Shown here one piece after another: positions 63,943-64,000 of a DNA stretch of 64,000 nt. Both the position numbers and the translations under genes were made by a program. The stretch is taken from assembly GCF_000743575.1 (NCBI RefSeq), contig NZ_JQGC01000004.1:1-64000 (forward strand), in the 5' to 3' direction. The notes beneath the pieces are model-generated. The model saw nothing but the letters and a program-made list of their open reading frames with translations. It was not told where the DNA came from and did no database searches. The stretch is from Devosia riboflavina. GTDB lineage: Bacteria > Pseudomonadota > Alphaproteobacteria > Rhizobiales > Devosiaceae. How positions within the stretch are numbered: the stretch's first letter is position 1; the number at the start of each line of letters is the position of its first letter.

Positions 63943-64000
63943 TCAGGCGAAAATGGTGGCTTTCGAGAACCGGAGCGGAACGTACTTTTGGGTACGTGAG
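63943..64000 (-). CDS. 3' end of an unrecognised minus-strand gene, cut by the window edge
   Basis: One minus-strand frame reads into the window from the right edge and ends ...KYVPLRFSKATIFA at the TGA at 63943. Two other frames are also open over this short stretch, so frame choice is uncertain. The terminator 34 nt downstream supports a gene ending here. No family can be assigned. Confidence 0.3.
   Translation of the reverse strand, partial: SRTQKYVPLRFSKATIFA

Overview
The window looks like chromosomal DNA of a high-GC alphaproteobacterium of the order Hyphomicrobiales, most likely Devosia or a close relative. The evidence is gene content and order: rpoD next to dnaG, yqeY divergent from carA, greA followed by trxB and an LsrB/VtlR-like LysR gene, a 1-Cys OhrR/Ohr pair, and three promoter sequences of the EcfG general-stress type. 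This is judged by eye, without a database search. No rRNA, tRNA, IS element, prophage or CRISPR array was seen.

Layout. 1-7.3 kb: end of a large OmpA-family protein, YqhA, a Pro/Ala-rich membrane protein with an EcfG-type promoter, a TerB-like protein, a flavin monooxygenase, and an Rrf2 regulator divergent from an MFS pump with an operator over the pump promoter. 7.3-12.4 kb: three small conserved proteins, rpoD and dnaG on the minus strand. 12.4-18.2 kb: HdeD-like protein, MFS pump, GGDEF cyclase, an orphan gene behind a 17-bp inverted repeat, a GST and YqeY. 18.3-23.1 kb: carA-azlC-azlD, a two-domain glycosyltransferase and YpfJ. 23.2-26.5 kb: a Pho box, cpdB and an RNase T2 gene, which together could scavenge phosphate from RNA. 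26.6-32 kb: ohrR/ohr, an MFS pump, an ABC exporter, a GNAT and a tiny DUF1328 gene. 32-38.3 kb: motB-motA, a 23S rRNA methyltransferase-like protein, a single-domain receiver, a 46-residue lipoprotein, DedA and CorA. 38.5-47.3 kb: two small secreted proteins, carB, a QorB-like reductase, catB, threonine aldolase, a methyltransferase and cspA. 47.3-54 kb: an NTF2-like protein, TetR with tandem operators, a PQQ sugar dehydrogenase, greA, trxB, LysR, a HAD phosphatase and small proteins. 55.6-64 kb: an unknown protein with a sigma-54-like promoter, an aminotransferase, a LacI regulator with three operators facing a 67-residue ORF, a CBS protein, two SH3/crystallin-like secreted paralogues, a thioesterase and thymidine kinase.

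The most unusual stretch is 54.1-55.4 kb, which has no protein gene. It holds four successive transcription units. Each has a promoter with a 17-nt spacer and an intrinsic terminator, and each has a CTGAC-N-type upstream element (CTGACATGTCAG in its full form) centred exactly 14.5 nt before the -35 hexamer. Three of the units display CCTCCTCCC, an anti-Shine-Dalgarno sequence, in hairpin loops, seven times in total. The fourth unit keeps the promoter and terminator but has lost the motif. The units resemble the CcsR/cuckoo sRNA family of alphaproteobacteria, but here each unit appears to have its own promoter.
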